Shown here piece after piece: positions 35,348-44,265 of a DNA stretch of 64,000 nt. Positions within the stretch are counted from its first letter, which is position 1. Each line of letters begins with the position of its first letter. Position numbers and translations under genes: made by a program. A model generated the notes under the pieces. That model searched no databases. It was not told the DNA's origin and was given only the letters and a program-made list of their open reading frames with translations. The DNA comes from Cohaesibacter haloalkalitolerans (GTDB lineage Bacteria; Pseudomonadota; Alphaproteobacteria; Rhizobiales; Cohaesibacteraceae): positions 310,001 through 374,000 of the forward strand of contig NZ_QNUM01000004.1 in NCBI RefSeq assembly GCF_003574655.1, read 5' to 3'.

Positions 35348-36484
35348 TCAGGCTTGGCTGCTGAGGAGCCTGCGTTCAAACTGCGTCAGGCGTTTGCCGC
35401 CATCCTCTGTCACCACTACGGTTTCGGAAAATCCGAGACCCTGCGCGGAGGCATAGAGGTGGAACACCATGCCGGTTTCAAGCGGCCAGTCCGATGTTGG
35501 CAGCAAGACCCGGGAAAAATCGCTACTCCGCGGGGTCCGGTTGTAGATCCCCAGCGTGTAGGCGGTGACATTCGGGAAGGCATCGCGCAGGCCTGATTTG
35601 AGCAAACCCTGCCGCAGGATGGCGTCGACCTGAGAGGCAACGGCACCGCTTTTCATTTCCACGATCTGCTGATCCTGAAGCGAGATCAGCATCCGGGCGG
35701 TCTCATCCATTTCCCGTGATGGCTGGCCGATGAAAATCGGGCGCATCAGGCGGGCGCAATAATGGGCGATCTTGGGGATCAGTTCCACATGCAGGATGTC
35801 ACCATCCTCAAGACGGTCATTGCCAAGGCCGCCATGGAGAAATTCATGGCCGCCGCTGGAGCGGACGATAGGGCCTACCTCGCCGGTGTCGGCCCCTTCC
35901 AGAAGATAGGTGCGGGCAGCAATGGCGGCAGCATCGCGCGGAGACATGCCAGCCCGGATGTCATGCACAATCGCTCCCATGGCCTTGTCGGCGATGGCGG
36001 CAGCTGCGCGCAACTGCTCCACCTCTCGCCCGGACTTGATCCAGCGGAGGGCATCGGAGGCATCGGGCAGGTCAACGAACACCGCCTGCGGCAACAGCTC
36101 CATCAGGCGGCGATAGCTACGGACAGTGAAGCTGTAGGAGTTGAAATCGACGCCAATGCGCGCCTTCTCCATCCCCAGAAGCTGCAGGACACCGGCGATT
36201 GCCAACTGTGGCTCTTCATGGTCCTCGAAGGTCACGATCCTTGCCACCAGATTGTTGCGGCGGCAGGGATCCTCATCAAGCTTTCTGAGCACATACACAG
36301 GCTCGCCGTCTTTGGGCAGCAGAACAACCCGGTACATCGTCTCGGACGGCGCATAGCCCGTCAGCCAAGTCATCAGTTCGGCGCAGTCAGCCAACAAGAT
36401 GTCCACGCCATGAGCATTCATCAGCGCCCGGGCCTTGCCCAGACGCCAGTCATATTCCTCACGCGGGAAAGCCATCTCAGGCAA
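35348..36484 (-). CDS. M24 (creatinase/prolidase fold) hydrolase lacking most metal ligands
   Basis: A 378-residue protein with an N-terminal creatinase domain (about 1-135) and a C-terminal pita-bread domain (about 145-375). In metal-dependent M24 peptidases five residues bind two metals. Here the first Asp is Glu234 (HVELIPKI), the second is Arg245 (HYCARLMR), the His position reads TAYTLGIYN, and the fourth ligand region reads FHLYAS; only the last Glu (GFSETVVVTEDG) remains. This resembles metal-free creatinase or ectoine hydrolase-type enzymes, which hydrolyse C-N bonds of small compounds. Its start overlaps the preceding M20 stop by eight bases. Last gene of the peptide-transport operon. 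Confidence 0.82.
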   Translation of the reverse strand: MPEMAFPREEYDWRLGKARALMNAHGVDILLADCAELMTWLTGYAPSETMYRVVLLPKDGEPVYVLRKLDEDPCRRNNLVARIVTFEDHEEPQLAIAGVLQLLGMEKARIGVDFNSYSFTVRSYRRLMELLPQAVFVDLPDASDALRWIKSGREVEQLRAAAAIADKAMGAIVHDIRAGMSPRDAAAIAARTYLLEGADTGEVGPIVRSSGGHEFLHGGLGNDRLEDGDILHVELIPKIAHYCARLMRPIFIGQPSREMDETARMLISLQDQQIVEMKSGAVASQVDAILRQGLLKSGLRDAFPNVTAYTLGIYNRTPRSSDFSRVLLPTSDWPLETGMVFHLYASAQGLGFSETVVVTEDGGKRLTQFERRLLSSQA

Positions 36485-37697
36485 CCTCGCAGATATCGAG
36501 AATGGTCAGCATGTATATGCGGATCATGTCGAGGAAGTCGGCAATGTCCACCCGCTCGTCCGGCATGGTGTTGTAGCGACCGCCCGGACCACAGACGATG
36601 CCTTCCATGCCCAGTTCATGGTAGAGGTGGCCAGCATCGCTGCCGTAAAAGCCGGTCGGCGTGATCGCGCCGGTCGGCTGCGGTTCGCCGCGCACGGTCT
36701 CATAGGCCTTGTTGATCGACTTGACGATCCGGGATTCCTTGGACACTTCGAAGGCAGGCATGGTCAGGCGACCCTCGGCGCTTTCGGGCAGGATGACTGC
36801 CTTGAGGCCAGGGAAGCGGCTTTCCAGCCCGTCCAACTCGGCCCGAAGGTCGGCAAGAACACCCTCGCGGGTCTGGCCGGGAGCATAGCGCGCGGTGCCC
36901 TTGAGACGGGCGAAGTCGGCCACCTGCGGCGGACGCCATTCGACGAGATCCTTGCCCAGCGCCCCATGCACGACGCCGATGTGGCCCCGGTTGATTCCCC
37001 TGTGCTCCTCGCTGAGAGCCCCCGAGAAGGTCATGGCATTGATCCGCGGAATGATGTCACAGGCAGCTGCGATGGCATCAACGGCTTCCTCTCGCTTGGA
37101 CAGATGGCGGGTGTTGCCCGTAAGCTCGATGGTGAAGGTCAGCGCTTCGGCATGCATTGTCACGGCCTGCAGGTCGCTCGGCTCGCTGTTGACGAAATAG
37201 TCCGCCTTGTAGCCGGCCCGGATGGCTGCCACGGTGCCCGGACCGCCCTGCAATTCGCCGACCACAAAGGTCAGGATCACATCGCCCTTGAGTTTGACTC
37301 CAGCATCGATCAGGGTTTTGACCGCGCAGAAATAGGCCGCGTCGCCCGACTTCATGTTGGAGACACCAATGCCATAGATGAACTTGTCATCGATCAGGCC
37401 GCCCCATGGATCAACGGTCCAGCCTTCCGTGACGGGATTGGTATCAAGATGGCCATTGAACAACAGGCTCTTGCCGCCGCCCTCGCCCTTCCATGTGCCG
37501 ATCGCATTGTAGCGCCGGCCTTCATCGAATGGCTGAAGATCGCTGGTGAGGCCCAGCTTTTCGAGCTCTTCGGCCATATAGCGGGCCAGCGCAACCTCGC
37601 CCTCGGTTTCCGAGTAGCTCTTGTGACGAACCATGCTTGCCAGAAAATCTAGGCAGGCCTTCTCGTCGACTTTTCCGATCAGTTCCCTGGGATCCAT
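36477..37697 (-). CDS. M20 family (ArgE/DapE) hydrolase with altered metal site
   Basis: A 406-residue amidohydrolase-type protein. His83-x-Asp85 in FNGHLDTNPV is intact. The bridging Asp of the usual ADMKGG motif is Asn114 (GVSNMKSGDAA), and the usual Asp-Glu-Glu is Gly-Glu148-Leu149 (VVGELQGGPG), so the catalytic-base Glu stays but one metal ligand is lost. Glu172 in SEPSD is kept. A lid domain (about 180-290) is present. The family cleaves acyl or peptide amide bonds; this member may use a single metal. It overlaps the M24 gene start by eight bases and follows the ABC ATPase by 50 bp. Confidence 0.82.
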   Translation of the reverse strand: MDPRELIGKVDEKACLDFLASMVRHKSYSETEGEVALARYMAEELEKLGLTSDLQPFDEGRRYNAIGTWKGEGGGKSLLFNGHLDTNPVTEGWTVDPWGGLIDDKFIYGIGVSNMKSGDAAYFCAVKTLIDAGVKLKGDVILTFVVGELQGGPGTVAAIRAGYKADYFVNSEPSDLQAVTMHAEALTFTIELTGNTRHLSKREEAVDAIAAACDIIPRINAMTFSGALSEEHRGINRGHIGVVHGALGKDLVEWRPPQVADFARLKGTARYAPGQTREGVLADLRAELDGLESRFPGLKAVILPESAEGRLTMPAFEVSKESRIVKSINKAYETVRGEPQPTGAITPTGFYGSDAGHLYHELGMEGIVCGPGGRYNTMPDERVDIADFLDMIRIYMLTILDICEVA

Positions 37698-37747
37698 TTC
37701 ATGTCCTTCTATGATCTCGCTTCACCTTGGTGAGATCCGTTGCTCCC

Positions 37748-39388
37748 TCAAGGAGCGCTGCGGGCAACCGGCACGGGGACAGCCTCCAGAAGCTGCCGGG
37801 TATAGGCGGCTCTCTGAGGGGCGGTGATGTCCCGGGTGGGGGCAATTTCGATAAGGTCGCCGCGATACATGACGGCGATCCGGTGAGCAATCTGACGCAC
37901 GAGGTTGAGGTCGTGGGTGATGAACAGATAGGCGGTGCCGAACTCCTCGCGCAGCTCCATCAGCAGCTCGATCACCGAAGCCTGCACCGAAACATCAAGC
38001 GCCGAGGTGATCTCGTCGCAGATGACCAGCTTGGGCTGAGAGGCAAAGGCACGGGCAATCGCCACGCGCTGCTTCTCGCCGCCCGACAACTGGTGCGGAT
38101 AGCGGGCCGCATAGGAGGCGGGCAGCTTGACCTGTTCGAGAAGACGGGAAATCTCGTCCCGCATCGCCTTGCCGGAATATTCCGTATAGAGCCGATAGGG
38201 GCGCGAGAGGATGTCGCCGATGGTCTTGCGCGGGTTGAGCGAGGCGTCCGGGTGCTGGAAGATGATCTGCACATCCCGGCGATAGGAATCACTCATGTCG
38301 GCAATGCTATGGATCGGGCGCCCTTCGAAGCGGATCTCGCCCTCGAATTTGTTGAGCCCCGTCATGGCCTTGGCCAGCGTTGACTTGCCCGAGCCGCTTT
38401 CCCCGACGATCCCGAGAATCTCTCCCGGCTGGATGGCCAGATTGACGGCCCGGTTGCCGGTCACATGATTGCCAGCCTTTTTGGAGAAGCGCCCGAAAAA
38501 CGGTTTGCGGCCATAGATGACGCTGACATTCTCGACCTCGGCCAAGGGCTTGGCCGCATAGTCCGGCTCACTGCCCGCAAGGCGGACGGAAGGATCAGGC
38601 ACGGCGGCAATGAGTTTTTTGGTGTAGGGATCCTGAGGCCGGGTGAAGATTTCACCCACCTTGCCCTGCTCGACAATCTCGCCCCGGTTGATCACCGACA
38701 CCCTGTGGGCGGTGCTGGCCACCAGCGCCAGATCATGGGAGATATAGAGAGAGGCAACGCCCGTTTCCTGCTGCAGCGACTGGAACAGCTCGAGGATCTG
38801 CCGCGAGGTGATGACATCCAGCGCCGTGGTCGGCTCGTCAAAGATGATCAATTCCGGATTGCAGGCAAAGGCGGTGGCGATCACCACACGCTGCTTCTCG
38901 CCCCCCGAAGCTTCATGCGGGTAGCGATGCATCATCTGCGCCGGGGTCTTCAGGCCCACATGGGCAAGCCGCGCTTCCGCTTCGGCCCAAGCCTGCTTCT
39001 TGCTCAGCCCCTGATGGCGGATCAGCACTTCGCTGATCTGGCGGCCAAGCGACAGGGTCGGATTGAGCGAGGTTGCCGGATCCTGAAAGACCATCGAAAT
39101 GCGCTTGCCACGAATGGCCTCGATCTCGCTGTTCGAACGCGCCATCAGATCCGAGCCATCAAAGCGGATGGTACCGGAAACCTCATGGGCGTTGCCCGGC
39201 AGATAGCGCATGATCGACCAGGCAAGCGACGACTTGCCCGAGCCGCTTTCGCCCACGAGCCCGACAATCTCGCCCGCGCCGATGCTCAGGCTGATATTCT
39301 TGAGCGCATGAAACGGGCCTTTGGCGGTCAGATAGTCGAGGCTGTAGCCTTCGACCGAGAGCACCGGAGCTGCTGTATCACTGGTCAT
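37748..39388 (-). CDS. Dipeptide/nickel-type ABC transporter ATPase, two NBDs in one chain
   Basis: A 546-residue fusion equivalent to DppD plus DppF. NBD1 (about 8-260) has Walker A GESGSGKSS, signature ASGGEKQR and Walker B IIFDEPTTALD. NBD2 (about 280-535) has Walker A GESGSGKST, signature LSGGEKQR and Walker [12 protein letters not shown]. Each half is followed by a DppD/F-like C-terminal extension, including PTRDITAPQRAAYTRQLL near the end. A longer in-frame start would overlap the permease gene. The chosen ATG has GGAG seven bases upstream. It energises the two permeases encoded directly upstream. Confidence 0.93.
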   Translation of the reverse strand: MTSDTAAPVLSVEGYSLDYLTAKGPFHALKNISLSIGAGEIVGLVGESGSGKSSLAWSIMRYLPGNAHEVSGTIRFDGSDLMARSNSEIEAIRGKRISMVFQDPATSLNPTLSLGRQISEVLIRHQGLSKKQAWAEAEARLAHVGLKTPAQMMHRYPHEASGGEKQRVVIATAFACNPELIIFDEPTTALDVITSRQILELFQSLQQETGVASLYISHDLALVASTAHRVSVINRGEIVEQGKVGEIFTRPQDPYTKKLIAAVPDPSVRLAGSEPDYAAKPLAEVENVSVIYGRKPFFGRFSKKAGNHVTGNRAVNLAIQPGEILGIVGESGSGKSTLAKAMTGLNKFEGEIRFEGRPIHSIADMSDSYRRDVQIIFQHPDASLNPRKTIGDILSRPYRLYTEYSGKAMRDEISRLLEQVKLPASYAARYPHQLSGGEKQRVAIARAFASQPKLVICDEITSALDVSVQASVIELLMELREEFGTAYLFITHDLNLVRQIAHRIAVMYRGDLIEIAPTRDITAPQRAAYTRQLLEAVPVPVARSAP

Positions 39389-39398
39389 TCCGGTCTCC

Positions 39399-40223
39399 TC
39401 ACGTTTTCGGGTTGAGCACATCGCGCAGACCATCGCCGAGCAGGTTGAACCCGATGGCGACCAATGCGATGGCAAGGCTTGGCCAGACCAGAATCCAGCT
39501 GGAGATATGCATGTAGCGGCGCGCCTCGGAGACCATCAGCCCCCATTCTTCAGACGGCGGCTGCGCCCCAAGACCAAGGAAGCTGAGCGTTGCGAACAGC
39601 ATGATGGCGAAGGACACGCGAATGGTCATTTCAACGATGATCGGTGCCACGGTGTTGGGCAGCATTTCCGACAGGACGATGAAATTCGGCTTCTCTCCGC
39701 GCGCAATGGCGGCGCTGACGAAATCCTGCTTGCGAGCCGACAGGGCAACCGCACGGCTGATGCGGGCCATGCCGGGGGCAAAGGCGATGGACACGGCCAG
39801 AAGCGCATTGATGTCGGAAGACCCGAGCAGGTTGACGATGATCAGCGCAAACAGCAGGCTCGGGATCGACATCACTGCGTCGACGGTACGCATGATGACC
39901 TCATCGGCCCGGCCACCAAGAAAGGCCGACGTGACCCCAACCAGAGCACCGACAACAGTGCCGATCAGGGTGGCCACCACTGCCATGATGACGGTGGAGC
40001 GGGCGCCAATCATCAACCGTGAGAAAATGTCCCGGCCATATTGATCGGTTCCCAGCAGAAAGTCGGCGCTGGGGCCCTTGAAGCGCGCCAGAATGGACAT
40101 GGCTTCGGGATCATGCGGGGCCAGATAGGGCCCGAAGGCCACGGCAACCAGCACCAGCAAGACGATGATGGTGCCGATCGCACCTTGCGGGGATCGCATC
40201 AGACGTTTGATAAAATCAGTCAT
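39399..40223 (-). CDS. Peptide-type ABC transporter permease (DppC-like)
   Basis: A 274-residue inner-membrane permease with a short cytosolic N-terminus, an N-terminal TM segment (GTIIVLLVLVAVAFGPYL) and the binding-protein-dependent domain (about 80-270). The DppC-type loop after TM1 contains LLGTDQYGRDIFSRLMIGA. The chosen ATG has GAGGA six bases upstream; the longer frame overlaps the preceding permease. Its start overlaps the upstream DppB-like gene by eight bases, and a 10-bp gap separates it from the ATPase. Confidence 0.93.
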   Translation of the reverse strand: MTDFIKRLMRSPQGAIGTIIVLLVLVAVAFGPYLAPHDPEAMSILARFKGPSADFLLGTDQYGRDIFSRLMIGARSTVIMAVVATLIGTVVGALVGVTSAFLGGRADEVIMRTVDAVMSIPSLLFALIIVNLLGSSDINALLAVSIAFAPGMARISRAVALSARKQDFVSAAIARGEKPNFIVLSEMLPNTVAPIIVEMTIRVSFAIMLFATLSFLGLGAQPPSEEWGLMVSEARRYMHISSWILVWPSLAIALVAIGFNLLGDGLRDVLNPKT

Positions 40224-41163
40224 ACTGGATCCTCTTGTCGAGCAGGGAATAGAGGATGTCGGCGATGAAATTGACCACACAATAGGTCGCCGCCATGATC
40301 AGCACACCCGCCTGAATCGACGGCAGGTCGCGAGCCTGAATGGCGATGATCAACTGGCGGCCAATGCCGGGAATGGCAAAGATCTCTTCCACCACGATCA
40401 CACCGCCGAGCAGATAGCCCACATCAAGTGCCACGATGGTGATCGTGGGCAGCAGCGCGTTGCGCAAGGCATGCCCCCAGAGAACCTGCCGTGAAGAAAG
40501 ACCCTTGAGACGCGCCGCACGGATATAGTCCGTATGCAGCACATCCACCATTTCCGATCGCACCATGCGCGAGACATGGGCCACCAGAATGATGGAAATG
40601 ACGGCAGCAGGCATGATCAGATGGGCGACCCCGTCCCAGAAATTCTCGGTGAGCGGCACATAGCCCGTCGGCGGCAGCAGTTTCCAGCGATCGGCAAGGA
40701 ACAGCAGCGCCAGCGTGGCCGTAACGAACTCTGGCAGAGACACGCCAACATAGGAAATGAGGCTGACAGCCATGTCAACAATCTTGCCACGACGCACCGC
40801 AGCGAGAATGCCCAGCGGCACGGCGATAAACAGCATCAGACAGATGGAAAAGAGAGCGAGAAGCAGCGAGCGGCTGAGAGCCTCGACCATGACGGGTCCG
40901 ACTGACAGCCCGGTGCGCAGCGAGGTTCCGAAATCACCCTGAAAGACACCGGCGATCCAGTGCAGATACTGCGTCCAGACCGGATTGTTCAGCCCCATCT
41001 GCTCCCGAAGCGCGGCAAGCGCTTCCTCGGTCGCGTTCTCGCCCAGCATCATCACCGCCGCATCGGCAGGCAGAATCTGGGTCATGGCGAAAACGATCAG
41101 CGACACGATCAGGAGCGTATAGAAAATCAGGGCCACCCGCTTTGTGAGATAGCTGGCAGACAA
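40216..41163 (-). CDS. Peptide-type ABC transporter permease (DppB-like)
   Basis: A 315-residue inner-membrane protein. N-terminal TM at about 9-28 (VALIFYTLLIVSLIVFAMT) followed by the family pattern LREQMGLNNPVWTQYLHWI. The membrane domain ends with the EAA-like AARLKGLSSRQVLWGHALRN and a GxxLGGVIVVEEIFAIPGIG segment, both diagnostic of DppB/NikB permeases. It is separated from the binding-protein gene by 100 bp and overlaps the next permease. Confidence 0.94.
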   Translation of the reverse strand: MSASYLTKRVALIFYTLLIVSLIVFAMTQILPADAAVMMLGENATEEALAALREQMGLNNPVWTQYLHWIAGVFQGDFGTSLRTGLSVGPVMVEALSRSLLLALFSICLMLFIAVPLGILAAVRRGKIVDMAVSLISYVGVSLPEFVTATLALLFLADRWKLLPPTGYVPLTENFWDGVAHLIMPAAVISIILVAHVSRMVRSEMVDVLHTDYIRAARLKGLSSRQVLWGHALRNALLPTITIVALDVGYLLGGVIVVEEIFAIPGIGRQLIIAIQARDLPSIQAGVLIMAATYCVVNFIADILYSLLDKRIQYD

Positions 41164-41263
41164 ATTACTATTCCTGTTGTTTGTCTCCGGCAGCCTGACA
41201 GCCCCAAGAGAGGGGACTTGGAACCGTCAGGCCGTCGGCAGCATTGAACATGCTACGGGGAAA

Positions 41264-42823
41264 TTATGACCGCGTCGGAGCCTTGTCCGTCAGCCATGCA
41301 TGGTCGAAACGGAACACGGAAGCGCGCGGATGGATATCATAGGCGGCAACCCAGGTCCGTTTGGCACCCAGCACATCAAAGAAGGTCGGGATGATGGATG
41401 GAACACCCTCATACTGAAGCTTCTGGGCTTCGGCATAAAGCTTGGCGCGGGTCGCTTCGTCGGCGGTGACACGGGCGGCGTTGACCGCCTTGTCAAAGTC
41501 CGAATTATCCCAGCGCGTTTCGTTCCACGCAGCATCGGAGGTGTAGAGCAATTTGAAGATACCGTCTTCGGTCGGCTGCATGTTGTAGAAGCCAACGTAG
41601 AAATTGCCCTTCTTCCAGACCTGATCCAGATAGGTGGCGTGTGGCATCGTCTGGACTTCGATGTCGAAGCCAGCCGGTTTGGCCATTTCGCGCAGGGCAA
41701 CGGCGAGCTGCGTGCGCAGGGCCGGCTTTTCAGAAGCCACCAGCGTAATCTTGATGCCATCGGCATAACCGGCATCAGCCAGCAGCTGCTTCGCCTTCGC
41801 GATGTCCGGCTTGCGCGCGGGCTGCTCGGAGAAGAAGCGATAGGCGTTGTTGATCGGCGTGTCGTTGCCTGCCGTGCCGAAGCCCTCGGTCACGAACTGA
41901 ATCATGGCTTCACGATCCACGGTCAGGGCAAGGGCCTGACGAACGCGCGGATCATCAAACGGCTTGACATCGCACCGCATGTTGACGTTGCAGAACTGGC
42001 CGGAAGCGACGCGCTGCAGGTCGACACCATCGGTGCCATCAAGGCGCATATACTCAGTCGGATCAAGGGTGGAAATCAGGTCGATCTCACCAGCAATGAG
42101 CGCGGAGCTCTCTGCGGTGGAATCCGGATAGACATTCAGCACGACCTTGTCGAGATAGGGGCGTTCCGGATCATAATAGTCCGGGTTGCGTTCAACCACG
42201 ACCTGACGGTCCGGCTCGAAGGAAACCAGCTTGAACGGGCCAGTGCCAACAGCTTCGCTGGAGAGTTTGTCAAGGCCACTCTCGATGATGGCGGCAGGAA
42301 CGATCTTGGCGTTCATGTAGGCTGTTGCTACCGGCATGTCGGCATAGGGGCCAGAGAGCTTGAAGACGACGGTGAGCTCATCCTTGGCAACGACGTCCTC
42401 GATCGGCCCAACGTTCTTGCGGCCGGGAGAGGCGGTATCCGGATTGAGGATTGCCTTGTAGGAAGCGACCACGTCAGCTGCGGTCAGTGCAGAGCCATCG
42501 TGGAACTTGACGCCCTTGCGCAGGATGAAGGTCCATTCGGTCAATTCTTCATTGGCGCTCCAGCTTTCAGCCAGATCGGCTTCCGGGCTCATGTCCACCT
42601 TGAGGCGGGTCAGGCCGCTGTAAAGCAGTTCGGCCAGCATGTATTCCGGGTTGACGCGGACAAGCAGCGGGTTGAGCACGCTGGTAGCCTGATCAATGGC
42701 CACACGCAGGGTGCCGCCTTTTACCGGAGCCTGCGCAAAGGCGGGCATGGAAAGAGAAAGGGTCGCCGAAGCTGCCACAAAGGCAGTTCCGAGGAGAAAA
42801 CGTCTGCGGGTTGTTTCAAGCAT
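41264..42823 (-). CDS. ABC transporter substrate-binding protein, SBP_bac_5 family
   Basis: Periplasmic solute receptor of 519 residues for peptides or related compounds. The N-terminus has a twin-arginine signal (ETTRRRFLLG, hydrophobic core, PAFAQA) so it is probably Tat-exported. The mature protein begins KGGTLRVAIDQATSVLNPLL; the family signature region TEWTFILRKGVKFHDGSALTAADV (split here) is at about 95-120. Two cysteines in the mature part are not obviously paired. AAGGAA lies six bases before the ATG; the upstream frame extension has no support. Downstream of the proximal M20 gene (38 bp). Confidence 0.93.
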   Translation of the reverse strand: MLETTRRRFLLGTAFVAASATLSLSMPAFAQAPVKGGTLRVAIDQATSVLNPLLVRVNPEYMLAELLYSGLTRLKVDMSPEADLAESWSANEELTEWTFILRKGVKFHDGSALTAADVVASYKAILNPDTASPGRKNVGPIEDVVAKDELTVVFKLSGPYADMPVATAYMNAKIVPAAIIESGLDKLSSEAVGTGPFKLVSFEPDRQVVVERNPDYYDPERPYLDKVVLNVYPDSTAESSALIAGEIDLISTLDPTEYMRLDGTDGVDLQRVASGQFCNVNMRCDVKPFDDPRVRQALALTVDREAMIQFVTEGFGTAGNDTPINNAYRFFSEQPARKPDIAKAKQLLADAGYADGIKITLVASEKPALRTQLAVALREMAKPAGFDIEVQTMPHATYLDQVWKKGNFYVGFYNMQPTEDGIFKLLYTSDAAWNETRWDNSDFDKAVNAARVTADEATRAKLYAEAQKLQYEGVPSIIPTFFDVLGAKRTWVAAYDIHPRASVFRFDHAWLTDKAPTRS

Positions 42824-42861
42824 TGGTGGTTCCTTCTTGAAGTGATTTTTGGCTGATATTC

Positions 42862-44178
42862 TTATTTTTGATCCGGATTCATATCCGGTTCGAAGTCTGC
42901 TGCCAGATAGGACAGCACGCTCTTGGCAAGCGCGATGATATCTGGCGAAGTTGTATGTTCGTCCGGGCCGTGGACATTGCTGGAAGGCCTCCCCAGCCCT
43001 CCCAACAGAATTTCCTGCATCACACCGGCCTGCTGGACATATCCGAAGTCCGAACAACTTGCGGCGCCCCATTTGGCAAAGTCCTTCTTGCGATAGCCAA
43101 ACCCTGCGCTAAGCGCCTTCTGCCAACGTGGCCAGTGGGCACCGTCCGGGTCTGCTGTCGGGGTCAGATGGGATGTCTGCTCGATGCCATAGGTGATCAT
43201 GTCGAGATCATCGAGAGCAGCATGAATGCATGCCTCGATCTCTGCACGGGCGTCCGCGTAGGTCTCTTCAGGCGCATAGCGCCGCCCGATCAGCAACTCG
43301 AAACGCCCCGGCACCTGCCCCGGCGCCGTCCCGCCATTGGCGGCGGCAATATAGAGCTGGGGCCGCAAGGGACCGTTCGCACCGGGAGCCGGCGCCAGTT
43401 TCGAAGCGCGCGCACCAACTTTTTCCTTGAGTGCCATGAGTGCATTCATCAGCGGGATGCTGGCTTCAATGGCATTGGCTCCTGCCCCGCTGCGGTTACC
43501 GTCACCCGCATGTACGGGCACGCCGCGAATGGTCAGCGTAAGTGCAAAGACACCAAAGCACCCGGCCCAGACGCGCGGCGCCGCAGAACCGTTGAAATTG
43601 AGAATATGCCCCTTGAGATAGCCCTGTTCCGCCAGATAGCGGATACCCGGATAGAGGCCGGATTCCTCATCGGTGCAAAACAGCAGCATCGGGTCATAGG
43701 CAAGCGGAACAGCATGATCCTTGGCCACCTTGAGCGCCAGATAACAGGCAGCCATGGTGCCCTTCATGTCCGCAGCGCCTAGTCCATAGAGCCGATCGTC
43801 CATCTTGGTCATGGCAAATGGCTCGAAGGTCCAGCCCGGTGCAACGGGAACCGTATCGACGTGGAAATAGAGCCCACAGACCGGCTTGCCCGTTACACGC
43901 TCACCAATAAGATTGATCCGTTCGCCAGACGCCTTGCCCGATCGGGTCTTCCAGAGACCTTCGGGCACCGACACCCGTTCGAAACCGAAAGACAGCGGTT
44001 CAAACAGCGATTGCGCCAGATCCGCAAACGCTCCATAGCCCTCTCCCGGAGGGAAAGTGGTATCGACAGCGATCATCCGAGCCAGTGCATCCTCTGCAGA
44101 ATTGACAGACTTCTCAATGGCTTCAAATGCCGGTTGCAAAGCTTGATGCGAGCGTAGAGAGTAACTTTTGTCTGACAC
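42862..44178 (-). CDS. M20 family (ArgE/DapE) metallohydrolase
   Basis: A 438-residue amidohydrolase and the first gene of the operon. His106-x-Asp108 (YFHVDTVP), Asp137 (GAADMKGT) and Glu171-Glu172 (CTDEESGL) follow the canonical M20 pattern; the final His is in NVHGPDEHTTSPDI. The position that usually carries Glu-Pro (fourth ligand, near residue 195) reads LNFNGSAA, which is unusual. The lid domain (about 205-330) is typical. It would deacylate or hydrolyse a small amide or dipeptide taken up by the transporter. Divergent from the GntR regulator with a 21-bp inverted repeat upstream. Confidence 0.88.
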   Translation of the reverse strand: MSDKSYSLRSHQALQPAFEAIEKSVNSAEDALARMIAVDTTFPPGEGYGAFADLAQSLFEPLSFGFERVSVPEGLWKTRSGKASGERINLIGERVTGKPVCGLYFHVDTVPVAPGWTFEPFAMTKMDDRLYGLGAADMKGTMAACYLALKVAKDHAVPLAYDPMLLFCTDEESGLYPGIRYLAEQGYLKGHILNFNGSAAPRVWAGCFGVFALTLTIRGVPVHAGDGNRSGAGANAIEASIPLMNALMALKEKVGARASKLAPAPGANGPLRPQLYIAAANGGTAPGQVPGRFELLIGRRYAPEETYADARAEIEACIHAALDDLDMITYGIEQTSHLTPTADPDGAHWPRWQKALSAGFGYRKKDFAKWGAASCSDFGYVQQAGVMQEILLGGLGRPSSNVHGPDEHTTSPDIIALAKSVLSYLAADFEPDMNPDQK

Positions 44179-44213
44179 CTTGTTGCCTCTGGATAGTGGA
44201 CGGCGACGAATGT

Positions 44214-44234
44214 TTTCTATAAACTATATAGAAA
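44214..44234. promoter_or_regulatory. GntR-type operator in the divergent promoter region
   Basis: A 21-bp inverted repeat, TTTCTATA, five bases, TATAGAAA, lies 36 bp upstream of the proximal M20 gene and 32 bp upstream of the GntR gene. GntR/UTRA repressors bind palindromes of this type and size. The AT content is well above the flanks. Confidence 0.7.
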
Positions 44235-44265
44235 TATATGCGAGCAAAAGAGATAGATTGTCAAT

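Noticed and set aside
41300..42856. 518-codon open frame antisense to the peptide-binding protein
   Set aside because: Shadow of a clear SBP_bac_5 gene; no signal sequence or family features.
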